Shown in pieces: positions 51,223 through 58,911 of a stretch of 58,911 nucleotides of DNA; the stretch's first letter is position 1, and each line of letters starts with the position of its first letter. The translations under genes were made by a program, and so were the position numbers. The DNA is from SURF-21 sp964510515 (GTDB lineage: Bacteria > Actinomycetota > Geothermincolia > Geothermincolales > RBG-13-55-18), in NCBI GenBank assembly GCA_964510515.1, contig CAZEAU010000017.1, forward strand, positions 1-58,911, in the 5' to 3' direction. The notes beneath the pieces are model-generated. The model was not told the DNA's origin, did not search any database, and worked only from the letters and a program-made list of their open reading frames with translations.

Positions 51223-52767
51223 TTATTTCACCGTCTCGATGCGGGGGAAGAGGGGCTTGCCCTTGCCCACCCTCTGCCCGGGCGGGAAAAGCCCCCACGC
51301 GCCGGCGGCGGGCAGGTGCTGGAGGTGGATGGAGTCCCCGTAGCCCAGGCGCCTCCAGATGCCCTCGCCCGTCCCGGGCATGGAGGGCAGCAACAGCAGC
51401 GCGGTCAGGCGCACCGCCTCCACGGCGTTGTAGAGCACGGCGTCCAGGCGTCCCTCGCGGGAGGGGTCCTTGGCCAGATCCCAGGCCGCGGTCTCGTCCA
51501 CGTAGCGGTTGACGGTTCCCAGGTAGTTCCAGGCCGCCTGCAGGGCCTCGTGGAAGGCCAGTTCCTGCATGTGGGCGTGCACCTCGCCGAAGACCCGGGC
51601 CGCCGCCTCCTTGAGCGCCGCGTCCGCGCCGCCGCCGTCCTCCGATCCGGGGGCGGGAACCTCGCCGCCTCGGTAACGCTCCACCATGGCCAGCACGCGG
51701 CTGACCATGTTGCCGAGGGTGTTGGCGAGGTCGGCGTTGTAGCGGCCGGTCATGCTCTCGTGCGAGAAGTTACCGTCGTAACCGAAGGAAAACTCGCGCA
51801 GGAAGTAGTAGCGATAGGCGTCCACCCCGTATTCGGCGATGAGCTCGTGCGGGCTGATGGTGTTGCCCTTGGACTTGGACATCTTCTCGCCCTCCACGGT
51901 GAGCCAGCCGTGGGCGAAGACGCGCCGCGGCAGGGGAAGGCCGGCGGCCATGAGCATGGCCGGCCAGATGATGGCGTGGAAGCGCAGGATCTCCTTGCCG
52001 ATGAGGTGCACGTCGGCGGGCCAGACGGAGCGGAAGCGCGCGTTGTCGATGCCGTAGTCGATGGCGCTGACATAGTTGAGCAGCGCGTCGAACCACACGT
52101 ACATGACCTGGCTCTTATCGAAGGGCAGGGGGATGCCCCAGGTGAGGGTCTTGCGGCTGATGCTCTGGTCGGTGAGCCCCTGGCGGATGAAGCTGGCGAC
52201 CTCGTTGCGGCGCATCTCCGGCTGTACGAAGTCCGGGTTGGCCTCGATGTGCTCCAGCAGGCGCTCGGCATAGGCGGAGAGGCGGAAGAAGTAATTGTCC
52301 TCCTGCACCATCTCCACCTCGCGGCCGCACTGGGGGCATTTGCCCTGCACCAGCTGGGAGGGCAGCCAGAAGGATTCGTCGGGCACGCAGTACCAGCCCT
52401 CGTAGGTGTCGAGGTAGATGTCGCCCTTGTCGTAGAGGTCGGAGATAAAGCGGCGCGCCACCTCGGCGTGGCGGGGCGAGGTGGTGCGGATGAAGAAGTC
52501 GTTGCTCACGTTCAGCTTCTCCCACACCTGGGTGAAATGGTTGGCCATGCCGTCCACCCATTCCTGGGGGGTGACGCCGTTGCGCTCGGCGGCGCCGGCG
52601 ACGTGCTGGCCGTGCTCGTCCACGCCGGTGAGGAAGAATACCTCCTCGCCGCGCAGGCGGTGGTAGCGCGCCAGGGTGTCGGCCACCACGGTGGTGTAGG
52701 CGGTGCCGATGTGGGGGAGGTCGTTGACATAATAGATGGGGGTGGTGACGTAGAAGACCTTGTCCAT
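51223..52767 (-). CDS. metG: Methionyl-tRNA synthetase
   Basis: 514 residues, class I aminoacyl-tRNA synthetase. The HIGH-type motif is PHIGTAY (18-24). The CP-domain zinc knuckle has one visible pair, GKCPQCGRE. KMSKS is in VEGEKMSKSKGNTISPHELI. It lacks the C-terminal tRNA-binding (Trbp111-like) domain found in longer bacterial forms (about 650 residues), which is seen in other actinobacteria. The ATG at 52767 follows GGGAAGGAAAAA. It is the first gene of a metG-tatD operon, divergent from the AbrB-like gene. Confidence 0.96.
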   Translation of the reverse strand: MDKVFYVTTPIYYVNDLPHIGTAYTTVVADTLARYHRLRGEEVFFLTGVDEHGQHVAGAAERNGVTPQEWVDGMANHFTQVWEKLNVSNDFFIRTTSPRHAEVARRFISDLYDKGDIYLDTYEGWYCVPDESFWLPSQLVQGKCPQCGREVEMVQEDNYFFRLSAYAERLLEHIEANPDFVQPEMRRNEVASFIRQGLTDQSISRKTLTWGIPLPFDKSQVMYVWFDALLNYVSAIDYGIDNARFRSVWPADVHLIGKEILRFHAIIWPAMLMAAGLPLPRRVFAHGWLTVEGEKMSKSKGNTISPHELIAEYGVDAYRYYFLREFSFGYDGNFSHESMTGRYNADLANTLGNMVSRVLAMVERYRGGEVPAPGSEDGGGADAALKEAAARVFGEVHAHMQELAFHEALQAAWNYLGTVNRYVDETAAWDLAKDPSREGRLDAVLYNAVEAVRLTALLLLPSMPGTGEGIWRRLGYGDSIHLQHLPAAGAWGLFPPGQRVGKGKPLFPRIETVK

Positions 52768-52803
52768 TTTTTCCTTCCCATGTAAAAAATTACTAGGATA
52801 TTA

Positions 52804-52833
52804 TTGACACCTATTCGGCGATATACATATAAT
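52804..52833 (+). promoter_or_regulatory. Consensus sigma-70-type promoter of the AbrB-like gene
   Basis: TTGACA (52804-52809), an 18-bp spacer and TATAAT (52828-52833) give a perfect-consensus promoter reading toward the AbrB-like gene, leaving a leader of about 85 nt. The region is AT-rich and shared with the divergent metG. Confidence 0.8.
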
Positions 52834-52925
52834 TATATCTCTGCTTCATCCCCGTATTGTCAAGGAGGACGAAGGCGCCCGGGGCGGGGATCCGGGCCGA
52901 AAAATGCAGAAAGGGTGGGCAAGTT

Positions 52926-53168
52926 ATGAAAGCGACCGGTATTGTCAGGAAGATCGATGAACTCGGACGGATCGTCATCCCCATGGAGCTTCGCCGCACT
53001 CTGAATATCAAGGAGCGCGACCCCATGGAGATATTCGTGGACGGCGAGAAGATCGTGCTGATGAAGTATCAGCCCGGCTGCATCGTGTGCGGAAACCCGG
53101 ACAAGAACAAGACCTTCAAGGGCAGCCGCATCTGCCAGAGATGTATAAACGAGCTCAAGCGCAAGTAA
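52926..53168 (+). CDS. AbrB/SpoVT-type transition-state regulator
   Basis: 80 residues. The N-terminal SpoVT-AbrB swapped-hairpin DNA-binding domain (KATGIVRKIDELGRIVIPME then LRRTLNIKERDPMEIFVDGE) is complete. The C-terminal part carries four cysteines (CIVCGN and ICQRCI), a zinc ribbon typical of one AbrB group in clostridia and related actinobacteria. It should act as a dimer or tetramer, probably a global regulator. The ATG at 52926 has AAAGGGTGGG upstream. The strong promoter at 52804 suggests high expression. Confidence 0.93.
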   Translation: MKATGIVRKIDELGRIVIPMELRRTLNIKERDPMEIFVDGEKIVLMKYQPGCIVCGNPDKNKTFKGSRICQRCINELKRK

Positions 53169-53326
53169 CCCGAGGCGTGGCATTTCTGGGGTCAACCCCG
53201 CCAAGTGCCATAACTTGTGTCCCTTCCGGGGTCAACCCCGCCAAGTGCCATAACTTGTGTCCCTTCCGAGGGTTGACCCCAGGCGTGTCATATGTCCCTT
53301 CCGAGGGTTGAACCCAGGCGTGCCGG
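53169..53326. repeat. Palindromic repeat cluster
   Basis: Four head-to-tail copies between converging genes. Spacing is close to 45 bp, with CCGCCAAGTGCCATAACTTG repeated exactly. Confidence 0.88.
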
Positions 53327-54178
53327 CTAAGGGCCGGATAGGGCGCGGTAGAGGGAGAGCAACTCCCCGCAGCTGAGCTCCTCCGCGCGTGCGCCCGGCG
53401 CGAGCCCGGTTTCCTCCAGGGCGGCACCGATCACGGCACGGGGGCAGTAAGGCGCCCTCCCCGCGCTGAGGGCGTTCGCCAGCATCTTCCTCCTCGTGGC
53501 GAAAGCGGCGTTGAGGAAGAGGAAGAACGCCTCCACCTCGGCCTCGGGAAGCACGGCGTCCTTGCGGTCGATGCGAAGCATGGCCGACTCCACGCGCGGC
53601 GGAGGCAGGAAGACGGTGGGGGGGACGAGCGCCAGGCGGCGCACCCGGGCAAGAAAGTCCATCTTCACCGAGACGCCCCCGTACGCGGGATGGCCCGGCC
53701 GCGCGGCGTAGCGGTCGGCCAGCTCGCGCTGCACCGTGACCACCATGCTCACCGCCTGCGGCAGCTCGCGCAGCAGGCGCAGGATGAGCGGGGTGGCCAC
53801 GTTGTAGGGCAGGTTGGAGACTACCTTGACCCGTTCGGCGGGGGCGAACAGCTCCCCCAGGTCCACGCGCATGGCATCGCCTTCCACCACTTGCAGGTTC
53901 TTGCTGGCCGCGAGGGTCTCGTCCAGGATCGGGAGCAGGCGCCGGTCCATCTCCACCGCCACCACGCGGCCCGCACGGCGGCACAGCTCCTCGGTTAGGG
54001 TGCCGATGCCGGGCCCGATCTCCAGCACGGCGTCCTCCGGGGTCAGCCCGGCCGCCTCGACCAGCTGCCCCAGGACGTTGCCGTCCACGAGGAAGTGCTG
54101 GCCCAGGGCGCGCGTCAGGCGCAGCCCATGCCTCCGCAGTATCTCTATAGCCACGCTGGGTCTGGCGAGCTCTCCCAT
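53327..54178 (-). CDS. ksgA: 16S rRNA (adenine-1518/1519 N6)-dimethyltransferase
   Basis: 283 residues. RsmA/KsgA dimethylates two adjacent adenosines in the 3' hairpin of 16S rRNA. Motifs are LGQHFLVDGNVLGQLVEAAG, the SAM site VLEIGPGIGTLTEELCRRAG, VVSNLPYNVATPLI (the NLPY catalytic motif) and MVVTVQRELADRYAARPGHP. LPPPRVESAMLRIDRK is also typical. The length is normal. The ATG at 54178 has GGAGG about 12 nt upstream. Divergent from ispE with 130 bp between. The 3' end abuts a repeat cluster. Confidence 0.96.
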   Translation of the reverse strand: MGELARPSVAIEILRRHGLRLTRALGQHFLVDGNVLGQLVEAAGLTPEDAVLEIGPGIGTLTEELCRRAGRVVAVEMDRRLLPILDETLAASKNLQVVEGDAMRVDLGELFAPAERVKVVSNLPYNVATPLILRLLRELPQAVSMVVTVQRELADRYAARPGHPAYGGVSVKMDFLARVRRLALVPPTVFLPPPRVESAMLRIDRKDAVLPEAEVEAFFLFLNAAFATRRKMLANALSAGRAPYCPRAVIGAALEETGLAPGARAEELSCGELLSLYRALSGP

Positions 54179-54308
54179 GACGTTTCCCGCATCCTCCGCG
54201 AAAGGGCGACGGCGTCTTTGTCACCATTCTACTATGCCCGCCGGACTCCCATGGCGGCGGGAGCAGCGTGATATGATGTGAGGGCGGCGCGCTGTGCGGG
54301 GAGGGCAT

Positions 54309-55193
54309 ATGCGCAGCAGGATAACCATGGAAGCCCCGGCAAAGATCAACCTCTACCTGGAGGTGGGTCCCGCACGCCCGGACGGATATCACCCCGTGTG
54401 CACGGTGATGCAGGCCGTGGAGCTTTGCGACCTGCTGCAGTTGGAGGTGACGGACGGGGGCCGGGGGCTGGATCTGGAGGTGGAGGGGGAGGCGCCGGTT
54501 GGGGAGGACAACCTGTGCCTGCGCGCCGCGGCCGCCTTTCTTTCCGCGACGGATATGCGCATGAAGGTGGCCATTAAACTCACCAAGCACATACCCCTGG
54601 CGGCGGGCCTGGGTGGGGGGAGTTCGGACGCAGCGGCGGTGCTGCGGGCGCTGAACCTCATAGTCGGCGAGGTGCTGGACGGGGATGGGCTGATGCGCAT
54701 AGCCGCCGCCCTCGGCTCGGACGTCCCTTTCTTCCTGGTGGGCGGGACAGCCCTCGGGGAGGGGAGGGGGGAGCGCGTGACCGCTCTGGCCCAGGCGCCC
54801 CCGCTGCCGGTGGTGCTGGCGAACCCCGGGCGGGAGCTCTCCACCGCGGAGGTTTACCGCCGGTTCGACCTCCTCGCCGGGGAGCCCGTTCCGGCGGGGG
54901 ATCCGGGGGCGCTCATGCACGCACTGCCGCACGGCGATGCGCGGGCCGTCGCGCAGCATCTGCACAATTCGCTGCAGCCCGCAGCCCGGGAGCTGATGCC
55001 GGAGGTGGCGCTGCTGCTGGAGAAGGCGACGGCGGCGGGCGCCGTCGGAGCGCTGGTGAGCGGCAGCGGCCCCACCGTCTTCATCCTGGCGGGCGACGAT
55101 GGGGAGGCGGCGCACCTGGAGGAGGAGATGCGGAGGCATGCGCCGCTGGTGGTGCGCACGAGGTTCCGCGCCACGGGCGTGAGCCGGTCGTAA
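54309..55193 (+). CDS. ispE: 4-diphosphocytidyl-2-C-methyl-D-erythritol kinase
   Basis: 294 residues, GHMP kinase fold. The fourth step of the MEP pathway to isoprenoids. Motifs are EAPAKINLYLEVGPARPDGY (motif 1), IPLAAGLGGGSSDAAAVLRA (the glycine-rich ATP loop) and GALVSGSGPTVFIL (motif 3). The ATG at 54309 has GGGAGGG close upstream; a GTG at 54294 and an ATG at 54327 are alternative starts in frame. Repeats start 2 bp after the stop. Confidence 0.95.
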   Translation: MRSRITMEAPAKINLYLEVGPARPDGYHPVCTVMQAVELCDLLQLEVTDGGRGLDLEVEGEAPVGEDNLCLRAAAAFLSATDMRMKVAIKLTKHIPLAAGLGGGSSDAAAVLRALNLIVGEVLDGDGLMRIAAALGSDVPFFLVGGTALGEGRGERVTALAQAPPLPVVLANPGRELSTAEVYRRFDLLAGEPVPAGDPGALMHALPHGDARAVAQHLHNSLQPAARELMPEVALLLEKATAAGAVGALVSGSGPTVFILAGDDGEAAHLEEEMRRHAPLVVRTRFRATGVSRS

Positions 55194-55445
55194 TGGCACT
55201 TCCGGGGTCAACCCTCAAGAGGGACACAAGGAGCGATATGTTTGGCACTTCGGAGGGTTGACCCCGGAAAGGACGTCAGGTTATGGCAGGGGGCGATGGC
55301 ACGCTTGGGGTCAACCCTCAAGAGGGACACAAGGAGCGATATGTTTGGCACTTCGGAGGGTTGACCCCGGAAGTGCCTCAAGGGGGACACAAGGAGCGAT
55401 ATGTTTGGCACTTCGGAGGGTTGACCCCGGAAGTGCCACGGCAAT
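55194..55445. repeat. Palindromic repeat cluster
   Basis: Five copies with the spacer CACAAGGAGCGATATGTTTG repeated three times (about 55225, 55329 and 55389), giving units of about 60 and 105 bp. Confidence 0.9.
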
Positions 55446-55516
55446 CGGTAAAACAGCCGGTTAGCCTTGAAATAGCGGCGGCTTGAGAATAATATAGTTG
55501 ACGAGCACCCTGTCGG

Positions 55517-55545
55517 TTGAACGAGAGCAGAAGGCTACTTATAGG
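55517..55545 (+). promoter_or_regulatory. Possible promoter of spoVG
   Basis: TTGAAC (55517-55522), a 17-bp spacer and TATAGG (55540-55545) form a weak sigma-70-like pair. An alternative -35, TTGACG, is at 55498. A run of G residues (55543-55552) follows the -10. Confidence 0.35.
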
Positions 55546-55562
55546 GGGGGGGGACACAAAGC

Positions 55563-55844
55563 TTGGAGATCACAAGGGTAACCGTGCGCGAGATCGACAT
55601 GAACATGGTCAAGGGCATAGCAAGCATCATCCTCGACGATTGTTTCGTGATCCACGACCTCAGAGTGGTCGACGGCGACCGCGGATACTTTGTGGCGATG
55701 CCCTCCCGAAAGCTTCCCAGCGGCGATTTCAAGGACATCGCTCATCCCCTGAACTCGGAGACGCGAGAGATGATACAGGAGGCGGTGCTGCGCGAGTTCT
55801 TCAAGGTGCAGAAGGGGGAGGACGAACCGCTCCAAGAGGAATAG
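55563..55844 (+). CDS. spoVG: SpoVG-family regulator (septation protein / RNA-DNA-binding protein)
   Basis: 93 residues. The whole protein matches the SpoVG family: EITRVTVREIDMNMVKGIAS, DCFVIHDLRVVDGDRGYFVA, MPSRKLPSGDFKDIAHPLNS and a helical C-terminus. SpoVG proteins bind nucleic acid and affect septation, sporulation or virulence in Firmicutes; they also occur in a few deep actinobacterial lineages. The TTG start at 55563 comes after a G-rich run that can serve as ribosome binding site. Between ispE and glmU the gene keeps the order known from Bacillus (ispE-purR-yabJ-spoVG-glmU-prs) without the two middle genes. Confidence 0.94.
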   Translation: MEITRVTVREIDMNMVKGIASIILDDCFVIHDLRVVDGDRGYFVAMPSRKLPSGDFKDIAHPLNSETREMIQEAVLREFFKVQKGEDEPLQEE

Positions 55845-55862
55845 GGCAGCGCGCTTTTTCTC

Positions 55863-55936
55863 TGGGGCGTGGCCAAGCGGTAAGGCAGCGGCCTTTGGAG
55901 CCGCCATCGTAGGTTCGAATCCTACCGCCCCAGCCA
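55863..55936 (+). tRNA. tRNA-Gln (UUG), CCA encoded
   Basis: The acceptor stem TGGGGCG (55863-55869) pairs with CGCCCCA (55926-55932). The anticodon stem GCGGC/GCCGC encloses CTTTGGA, with anticodon TTG (decoding CAA). The T-arm is AGGTTCGAATCCT. Discriminator G, then CCA at 55934-55936. All arms fold. Confidence 0.97.
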
Positions 55937-55944
55937 AGACAATA

Positions 55945-55966
55945 AGAGGGCCCGCGCCCTCTTTTT
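55945..55966 (+). terminator. Intrinsic terminator after tRNA-Gln
   Basis: AGAGGGC (55945-55951) pairs with GCCCTCT (55956-55962) around a 4-nt loop, followed by a T run (55962-55966). Confidence 0.85.
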
Positions 55967-56012
55967 ATTGGGCCGTCGGAGTTGAGACTGAGACGCGGAG
56001 GCGGAGGGCAGG

Positions 56013-56409
56013 TGACCGCCCCCGCAGGCTGGGGATTCGGGCAGCTCCTCCCACTCAAAGTTGTTATCAAGCCATGACCGCCCCCGCAGGCTGGGGATCT
56101 GGAGGAGCGCGGTCACACGCTGTCTCCCACCTTGCTGGCCGCCCCCCCCAGGCTGGACACTTGGGACGTAGCGGCAACCCTGCAGGGTCTTCTCCACTGA
56201 CCGCCCCCGCAGGCGGGGGATCTGGAGGAGCGCGGTCACACGCTGTCTCCCACCTTGCTGGCCGCCCCCCCCAGGCTGGACACTTGGGACGTAGCGGCAA
56301 CCCTGCAGGGTCTTCTCCACTGACCGCCCCCGCAGGCGGGGGATCTGGAGGAGCGCGGTCACTCGCTGTCTCCCACCTTGCTGACCGCCCCCGCAGGCTG
56401 GGGATTTGG
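56013..56409. CRISPR. CRISPR-like array: seven 28-29 bp repeats, six 33-34 bp spacers, no cas genes
   Basis: Repeats start at 56013, 56075, 56136, 56198, 56259, 56321 and 56382 (period 61-62 bp) with TGACCGCCCCCGCAGGCTGG and GGATCTGG. Read on the minus strand this gives CCCC-AGCCTGC-GGGG, close to type I-E repeats in size and stem. Repeats 3 and 5 are diverged (TGGCCGCCCCCCCCAGGCTG). Spacers 2, 4 and 6 are the same (one base differs in 6) and spacers 3 and 5 are identical, so two repeat-spacer units were duplicated. The array sits between tRNA-Gln and glmU. It may be a decayed orphan array or merely a CRISPR-shaped tandem repeat. Confidence 0.5.
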
Positions 56410-56463
56410 ACTGCCGCTTCCCGTCCGATAGAATAATGCCGTCGGGAAGTCAAGGAGGCGTAG

Positions 56464-57852
56464 ATGAGCCGCGTGGCCCTGGTCCTCGCCGCCGGCGAGG
56501 GCACCCGCATGAAGTCGGAGACCCCCAAGGTGCTGCACCGGGTGTGCGGGCGACCCATGCTCTCCTGGGTCCTGGACGCCCTGGAGGGACTAGAGGCCCC
56601 GGGCGGCTTCGACCGCATCCTGGTGGTGACGGGAAAGGGCGCCGCCGAGGTGGAGCGGGAGGTGGCCGGAAGGGCGGCCTGCGTGGTGCAGGAGGAGAGG
56701 AAAGGCACCGGGCACGCGGTGATGGCCGCCGCGCCCCACATCGACGCCGACGAGCTGCTGGTGATGACCGCGGACACACCCCTGATCACCTCCGCGACCC
56801 TCGGCGCGCTCGTCGAGAAGCACCACGAGGGGGCAGCGGTGACCATGCTCACCGCCGAGGTCGAAGACCCCACCGGGTACGGCAGGATCCTGCGCGGCCC
56901 GGGGGGCAAGATCGAGGGCATCGTGGAGGAGGGCGAGGCGGGGCCGGAGGAGAAGCGCATCAGGGAGATAAACACCAGCACCTACGTCTTCAGCTGGCCG
57001 GCCCTGCGGCAGGTCCTCCCCGCCATCGGCACCGCGAACGCCAAGGGGGAATACTACCTTACCGACGCCGTGGCCCTGCTGGCGCGGGCGGGGGAGGGAA
57101 TAAACGCCTGTGTGGCCGGCGACGCCCACGAGGTGATGGGGGTCAACTCGCGCGAACACCTCGCCGAGGCCGAGGCGCTCATGCGCGGGCGCATCAACCG
57201 GGGCTGGATGGCCGCGGGGGTGACCATGGAGGACCCCTCCACCACCTATGTCGGCGGCGGGGTGGCCATCGGCAGGGACACGGTGCTGCGCCCCTTGGTC
57301 TTCCTGGAGGGGGAGACGCAGATAGGAGAGGGCTGCGTGATCGGCCCCAACGCCCGCATCGTCGATTCGCGCCTCGGCGCGGGGGTCACGGTGGAGCAGG
57401 CCACGCTGCGCGAGTGCGAGCTGGAGGACGGGGTGAACGTGGGCCCCTATGCCAGCCTGCGCCCGGGCAGCGTGCTGCGCGCCGGCTCCAAGGCGGGCAC
57501 TTTCGTGGAGATCAAGAACACGGTGGTGGGAAAGGGGAGCAAGGTGCCGCATCTCAGCTACATGGGAGACGCGGAATTGGGCGAGGACGTGAACGTGGGG
57601 GCGGGCAGCATCACCTGCAATTACGACGGCGTGAGCAAGCACCGCACGGTCATAGAGGACGGGGCCTTCATCGGCTCGGACACCATGTTCATCGCCCCCG
57701 TGCGCATCGGCAAGGGCGCGGTCACCGGCGCCGGCTCCACCATCTCCGGGGACGTGCCGCCGGGCGCCCTGGGGGTGGAACGCGACAAACAGAAGAATAT
57801 ACTGGAATACAAGAAGAAGGCGAAGAAGAAGGAGGAGGAGGGCCCGTCTTGA
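56464..57852 (+). CDS. glmU: Bifunctional UDP-N-acetylglucosamine diphosphorylase / glucosamine-1-phosphate N-acetyltransferase
   Basis: 462 residues. Makes UDP-GlcNAc from glucosamine-1-phosphate, acetyl-CoA and UTP for peptidoglycan and surface sugars. The N-terminal uridylyltransferase has LAAGEGTRMKSETPKVLHRV (7-26), QEERKGTGHAVMAA and LVMTADTPLI. The C-terminal left-handed beta-helix (from about 245) has hexapeptide turns and the acetyltransferase stretches RPGSVLRAGSKAGTFVEIKN, VPHLSYMGDAELGEDVNVGA and GSITCNYDGVSKHRTVIEDG. The tail is Lys/Glu-rich. The ATG at 56464 follows AAGGAGGCGTAG. Its stop overlaps the prs start. Confidence 0.97.
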   Translation: MSRVALVLAAGEGTRMKSETPKVLHRVCGRPMLSWVLDALEGLEAPGGFDRILVVTGKGAAEVEREVAGRAACVVQEERKGTGHAVMAAAPHIDADELLVMTADTPLITSATLGALVEKHHEGAAVTMLTAEVEDPTGYGRILRGPGGKIEGIVEEGEAGPEEKRIREINTSTYVFSWPALRQVLPAIGTANAKGEYYLTDAVALLARAGEGINACVAGDAHEVMGVNSREHLAEAEALMRGRINRGWMAAGVTMEDPSTTYVGGGVAIGRDTVLRPLVFLEGETQIGEGCVIGPNARIVDSRLGAGVTVEQATLRECELEDGVNVGPYASLRPGSVLRAGSKAGTFVEIKNTVVGKGSKVPHLSYMGDAELGEDVNVGAGSITCNYDGVSKHRTVIEDGAFIGSDTMFIAPVRIGKGAVTGAGSTISGDVPPGALGVERDKQKNILEYKKKAKKKEEEGPS

Positions 57853-58814
57853 AGGAGGTAACGCGCAAAAAGCTCATGATCTTCAGCGGGAGGTCCTACC
57901 CCGAGCTGGGGAGGCAGATAGCGGGGTATCTGGGCATAAGCCTGGGCAGGGTGGACCTCAAGACCTTCAGCAACGGCGAACTCTACGTCAGATACGAGGA
58001 CAGCGTGCGCGGCAGCGACGCCTTCGTGGTGCAGACCTGCTCCGAGCCCATCAACAAGAATATCATGGAGCTGCTGCTCATGATCGACGCCCTGGAGAGG
58101 GCCTCGGCCAAGCGCATCTCGGCCGTGGTGCCCTATTACGGCTATTCGCGGCAGGACAAGAAGACCCTGGCGCGCGAGCCCATCAGCGCCCGCCTCATCG
58201 CCGACCTGCTTACGGTGGCCGGGGCCGACCGCGTGCTGACCATGGACCTGCACGCGGGGCAGATACAGGGCTTCTTCTCGGGGCCCATGGACCATCTCAC
58301 CGCCGTGCCCCTGCTGGCCTCCTATATATCGCGCCAGAACTTCCAGGACATGGTGATCGTCTCCCCCGACGCCGGGAGGGTGAAGATGGCCGACAAGTAC
58401 ACAGACCACCTCGGCGTCCCCATGGCCATCCTGCATAAGCGCCGCCCCGGGCACAATCAGGCGGAGGTGCTGCACGTCATCGGGGAGGTGGAGGGAAAGA
58501 CGGCGGTGCTGGTGGACGACATGATCGACACCGCCGGCACCCTGGTAAAGTCCAGCGAGGCGCTGATAAAGGCGGGGGCCGTGGAGGTCCATGCCTGCGC
58601 CACCCACGGCGTTTTCTCCGGGCCGGCCAAGGAACGCCTGGACGAGAGCCCGCTGAAGACGGTCGCGGTCACCAACACCCTGCCCATACCCGAGGAGAGG
58701 CTGAGCGAGAAGGTGGAGGTGCTCTCCATCGCGTCCATCTTCGCCAACACCATCGCCAGCGTCTTCAAGGATGAGTCGGTGAGCGAGCTCTTCGGCGGCG
58801 ACAACATGCCTTGA
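57849..58814 (+). CDS. prs: Ribose-phosphate pyrophosphokinase (PRPP synthetase)
   Basis: 321 residues. Makes PRPP for purine, pyrimidine, NAD, His and Trp synthesis. Motifs are LMIFSGRSYPELGRQIAGYL, VVPYYGYSRQDKKTLAREPI, the metal-binding DLHAGQIQGFF, VIVSPDAGRVKMADKYTDHL and the PRPP loop VLVDDMIDTAGTLVKSSEAL. The TTG at 57849 overlaps the glmU stop (TTGA) with GGAGGAGGG inside the glmU end, so translation is coupled. An internal ATG at 57876 would remove the first nine residues and lacks correct spacing. The glmU-prs order is conserved in Gram-positive bacteria. Confidence 0.96.
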   Translation: MKEVTRKKLMIFSGRSYPELGRQIAGYLGISLGRVDLKTFSNGELYVRYEDSVRGSDAFVVQTCSEPINKNIMELLLMIDALERASAKRISAVVPYYGYSRQDKKTLAREPISARLIADLLTVAGADRVLTMDLHAGQIQGFFSGPMDHLTAVPLLASYISRQNFQDMVIVSPDAGRVKMADKYTDHLGVPMAILHKRRPGHNQAEVLHVIGEVEGKTAVLVDDMIDTAGTLVKSSEALIKAGAVEVHACATHGVFSGPAKERLDESPLKTVAVTNTLPIPEERLSEKVEVLSIASIFANTIASVFKDESVSELFGGDNMP

Positions 58815-58879
58815 GCCGTGGCACTTCCGGGGTCAACCCCCGAAAGCGGCACTTCCGGGGTCAACCCTCGAAAGAAGCC
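58815..58879. repeat. Palindromic repeats after prs
   Basis: Two copies, each GGCACTTCCGGGGTCAACCC, the second ending in CTCGAAAGAAGCC rather than a normal right arm. Confidence 0.85.
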
Positions 58880-58911
58880 ATGGTAAAAGTCAACCCCTCA
58901 GACCTCTGTCT
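58880..58911 (+). CDS. Possible start of a further gene, cut by the window end
   Basis: ATG at 58880 opens a frame (MVKVNPSDLC) to the window end. A GAAAG stretch upstream could be a weak ribosome binding site. In related genomes rplY or pth often follows prs, but ten codons are too few to assign. Confidence 0.25.
   Translation, partial: MVKVNPSDLC

Noticed and set aside
53690..54577. Plus-strand frames over ksgA and into ispE
   Set aside because: Shadow frames of the two well-identified housekeeping genes.

Overview
The window is high-GC DNA (about 65% G+C by eye) from a Gram-positive-type bacterium. SpoVG, an AbrB-like regulator, the rsmI / tatD-metG / ksgA / ispE / spoVG / glmU-prs neighbourhood, a YkuD transpeptidase followed by 'WYFAEGYT' repeat domains, and oxygen-sensitive 2-hydroxyacyl-CoA dehydratase / benzoyl-CoA reductase-like enzymes together suggest an anaerobic, deep-branching Actinomycetota (Geothermincolia/Aquicultoria/OPB41-like). 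This placement is inference. A run of 100 N at 42327-42426 shows it is a draft scaffold.

The dominant feature is an interspersed palindromic repeat. By eye there are roughly 130-150 copies, in about 20 clusters filling nearly every intergenic space of the accessory part. Each copy has a central GGGTTGACCC (or its reverse GGGTCAACCC) between two arms that read AGTGCCA or AGGGACA outward. Two mobile elements are tied to it. One is a REP-associated tyrosine transposase (RAYT, 29581-30642), flanked on both sides by repeats, whose 3' end runs into three of them. The other is an IS110-family element (917-2478) inserted exactly at the centre of one repeat copy, with a TG core. Its 3' non-coding region carries four 7-8 nt segments that match the two target halves and the two element ends. 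These look like the guides of a bridge/seek RNA programmed against the repeat.

Layout. 1-3.1 kb: transposase remnant, IS110 element, J-domain protein. 3.6-10 kb: surface protein made of 23-residue repeats, AhpD-like protein, small zinc protein, DUF2079 membrane protein. 11.8-24.8 kb: a catabolic-looking region with two unusual acyl-CoA dehydrogenase homologues, two novel helical proteins, three HgdB/BcrB/BcrC-like subunits and two ATP-dependent activases, with repeat clusters splitting what would normally be an operon. 25.3-29.3 kb: methyltransferase, PocR-domain histidine kinase and NarL-type regulator. 29.6-31.8 kb: RAYT and nadE. 32.8-45.7 kb: nucleotide-sugar dehydrogenase, three trehalose genes (otsA, treT, otsB), nitroreductase, ABC ATPase, PHP phosphatase, sugar epimerase, zinc-ribbon membrane protein. 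46.2-58.9 kb: L,D-transpeptidase and housekeeping genes, a tRNA-Gln and a CRISPR-like array.

Besides the palindromic repeat, many intergenic stretches hold unrelated local tandem duplications (units of 40-180 bp). Some copy the edges of neighbouring genes: the start region of nadE and the 3' end of otsA. The genome therefore seems unusually tolerant of intergenic repeat growth.
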